DNA from: Tetrahymena elliotti 4EA
Lineage: Eukaryota; Ciliophora; Oligohymenophorea; Hymenostomatida; Tetrahymenidae
DNA: 64,000 nucleotides
Direction of reading: 5' to 3'
NCBI GenBank assembly: GCA_000231825.2
Contig: JH720319.1
Span: 186,001 to 250,000, forward strand
Under the pieces are notes generated by a model, which worked only from the letters and a program-made list of their open reading frames with translations, searched no databases and was not told where the DNA came from. Numbering within the stretch: position 1 is the first letter of the stretch; every line of letters begins with the position of its first letter. This document shows positions 62,954-64,000 of this stretch, in pieces. A program made the translations under genes and the position numbers.

Positions 62954-64000
62954 ATGTCTCGTAATAGAAGATCATTTAGTCAATAAAATTATCAAAAGGA
63001 TACAAGTTTGCTTGATACTAGCACCCACTTAACTTAAAAAGATATAGATTTATATACAAGGAAGCTAGAATTTGAAAGAAAGTATGACATAAATTATTCC
63101 AAAAAAAATGCATATTTAATAGCAGCTTCAAAAAAAAATAAAAGCAAAGCTTAAATATTTTCCTTGCAAATTTTAAATCTAATTAATTTAAATTTAATGT
63201 AATCATTAGGAGGGCTTATGGGACCTAACAATCTCTTGATGAGCTTAAAAAAGATATTGAAAATAGAAAAACAAGAATAAGGTAATTGAAATTGATAACT
63301 GAAAAATCAGTAAACAGAAAGACTTCTGCAGCTTTGTAAAACCTCCGTAAATCTTGTGAGAATGTAAATTAGTTGAATTAATCAATAAGATGTGTAAAAT
63401 AATGATAAAAAAACAGCATAAGAAGCAATATAATACTCTTTTAGATGAAGTTAACCTAGTAAAAACGCAAATAAACAAATTAAGGAAGGAAAGAGCATCA
63501 TTTATGGAAGAATATGTTCAAGCTGAACAAGAATTAGAAAGCTACTCTAAAGAAGTAGAAACTTTGAATAAAATAAATGAAGCAAGAAGAGAAGAAGATG
63601 GTAACAAATTTTTAAATATATAATTTTTTGCTGAATTTCTAAAAAAATAAAATAGTTGACAGATAAATCAAATTATTAGAATTAAAAGAGGCTAAAAGCT
63701 AAGAGCTTACTAATTATGAATCTCAATTTAACACAATGAAAGTAATAAAATAAACAATAAATGAATTAGAAATAGATAAATTAAATTTATTTTTTTTAAA
63801 TCAAGGAAACATTTTTAAAGAAAAAACTCATTCTTGATAAAGAATAAACCCATAATAAACTCTTTAAAGAAGAAGATAATATGTATGAAAATCACGATAC
63901 ACTCTCTGTGTTGAAAAATAGACTGAAAAAAATAATATTTGTAAAAATAGCATTTTTGAAGCAATTTAGGTTTTAATATTATAAATATAAAATTAAAGAG
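62954..64000 (+). CDS. Coiled-coil protein resembling outer-dynein-arm docking complex subunits (3' end outside the window)
   Basis: Five exons can be closed in phase: 62954-63081, 63210-63363, 63417-63600, 63656-63741 and 63806-63940; another donor follows at 63941 and the gene leaves the window. The 229 residues seen are almost entirely coiled coil. After a polar start (MSRNRRSFSQQNYQKD) they read LEFERKRAYGTQQSLDELKK, KKQYNTLLDEVNLVKTQINK, LRKERASFMEEYVQAEQEL, and KLLELKEAKSQELTNYESQF. The ERKRAYG-x10-KK-x-IE pattern and the Y-x-x-LL-x-E-x7-I-x-x-LRKER-x-xF spacing are reminiscent of ODAD1/CCDC63 and ODAD3/CCDC151, which anchor outer dynein arms on axonemal doublets. This match is from memory of family patterns and rests on coiled-coil sequence, so another axonemal coiled-coil protein is possible. 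Confidence 0.55.

Noticed and set aside
1..64000. tRNA, rRNA, CRISPR array, prokaryotic operon signals or intact transposon.
   Set aside because: No cloverleaf-like GC-rich stretch, no regular spaced repeats and no transposase motif were seen. The gene structure is plainly eukaryotic.

Overview
The window is ciliate nuclear DNA, most like a hymenostome close to Tetrahymena. The sequence is extremely AT-rich. In every convincing gene TAA and TAG are read as glutamine and only TGA ends the frame. Genes are split by short AT-rich GT..AG introns, usually 45-240 nt. Gene models were built by hand; where exon coordinates are given, the splice phases close exactly and the exon sum is divisible by three. 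Families were recognised from motifs only; no database search was possible.

Left part (1-24.7 kb): after the 3' end of an SRP54 gene comes a tandem array of four related genes, all on the + strand. They encode very large receptor-like membrane proteins: signal peptide, a beta-propeller-like ectodomain of about a dozen LVIVD-type repeats, dystroglycan/cadherin-like (CADG) modules, one transmembrane helix and a roughly 500-residue tail. The first copy (1316-3965) is a decayed pseudogene. The other three (4574-10266, 11424-17754, 18161-24659) are intact and share intron positions and phases, so the array arose by duplication of a whole intron-containing gene. Intron lengths diverge strongly between copies.

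Middle part (25-44 kb): a LIM-domain protein with a villin headpiece (abLIM type, - strand), a small unrecognised gene (-), RNase H2 subunit A (+), a frameshifted leucine-rich-repeat pseudogene (+), an unrecognised 215-residue ORF (-), a 1165-residue protein with two cyclic-nucleotide-binding domains (-), and RAD51 (+). Between 31.4 and 36.9 kb there is little that can be supported as coding.

Right part (44-64 kb): two tandem paralogues with a B-box-like zinc finger, coiled coil and CHY-like zinc finger (-), a 15-exon THADA/Trm732 homologue (+), a second protein with two cyclic-nucleotide-binding domains and a huge N/Q/S-rich tail (-), and the 5' part of a coiled-coil gene that resembles outer-dynein-arm docking proteins (+, runs off the window).

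The genes do not form one pathway. RAD51, RNase H2A and THADA are housekeeping functions (recombination, ribonucleotide removal, tRNA modification). The rest points to surface sensing, cyclic-nucleotide signalling, the actin cytoskeleton and cilia. The most unusual content is the receptor-like array, whose probable cytoplasmic tail carries three conserved blocks, one of them cadherin-like. I saw no tRNA, rRNA, CRISPR array, intact transposon or telomeric repeat.
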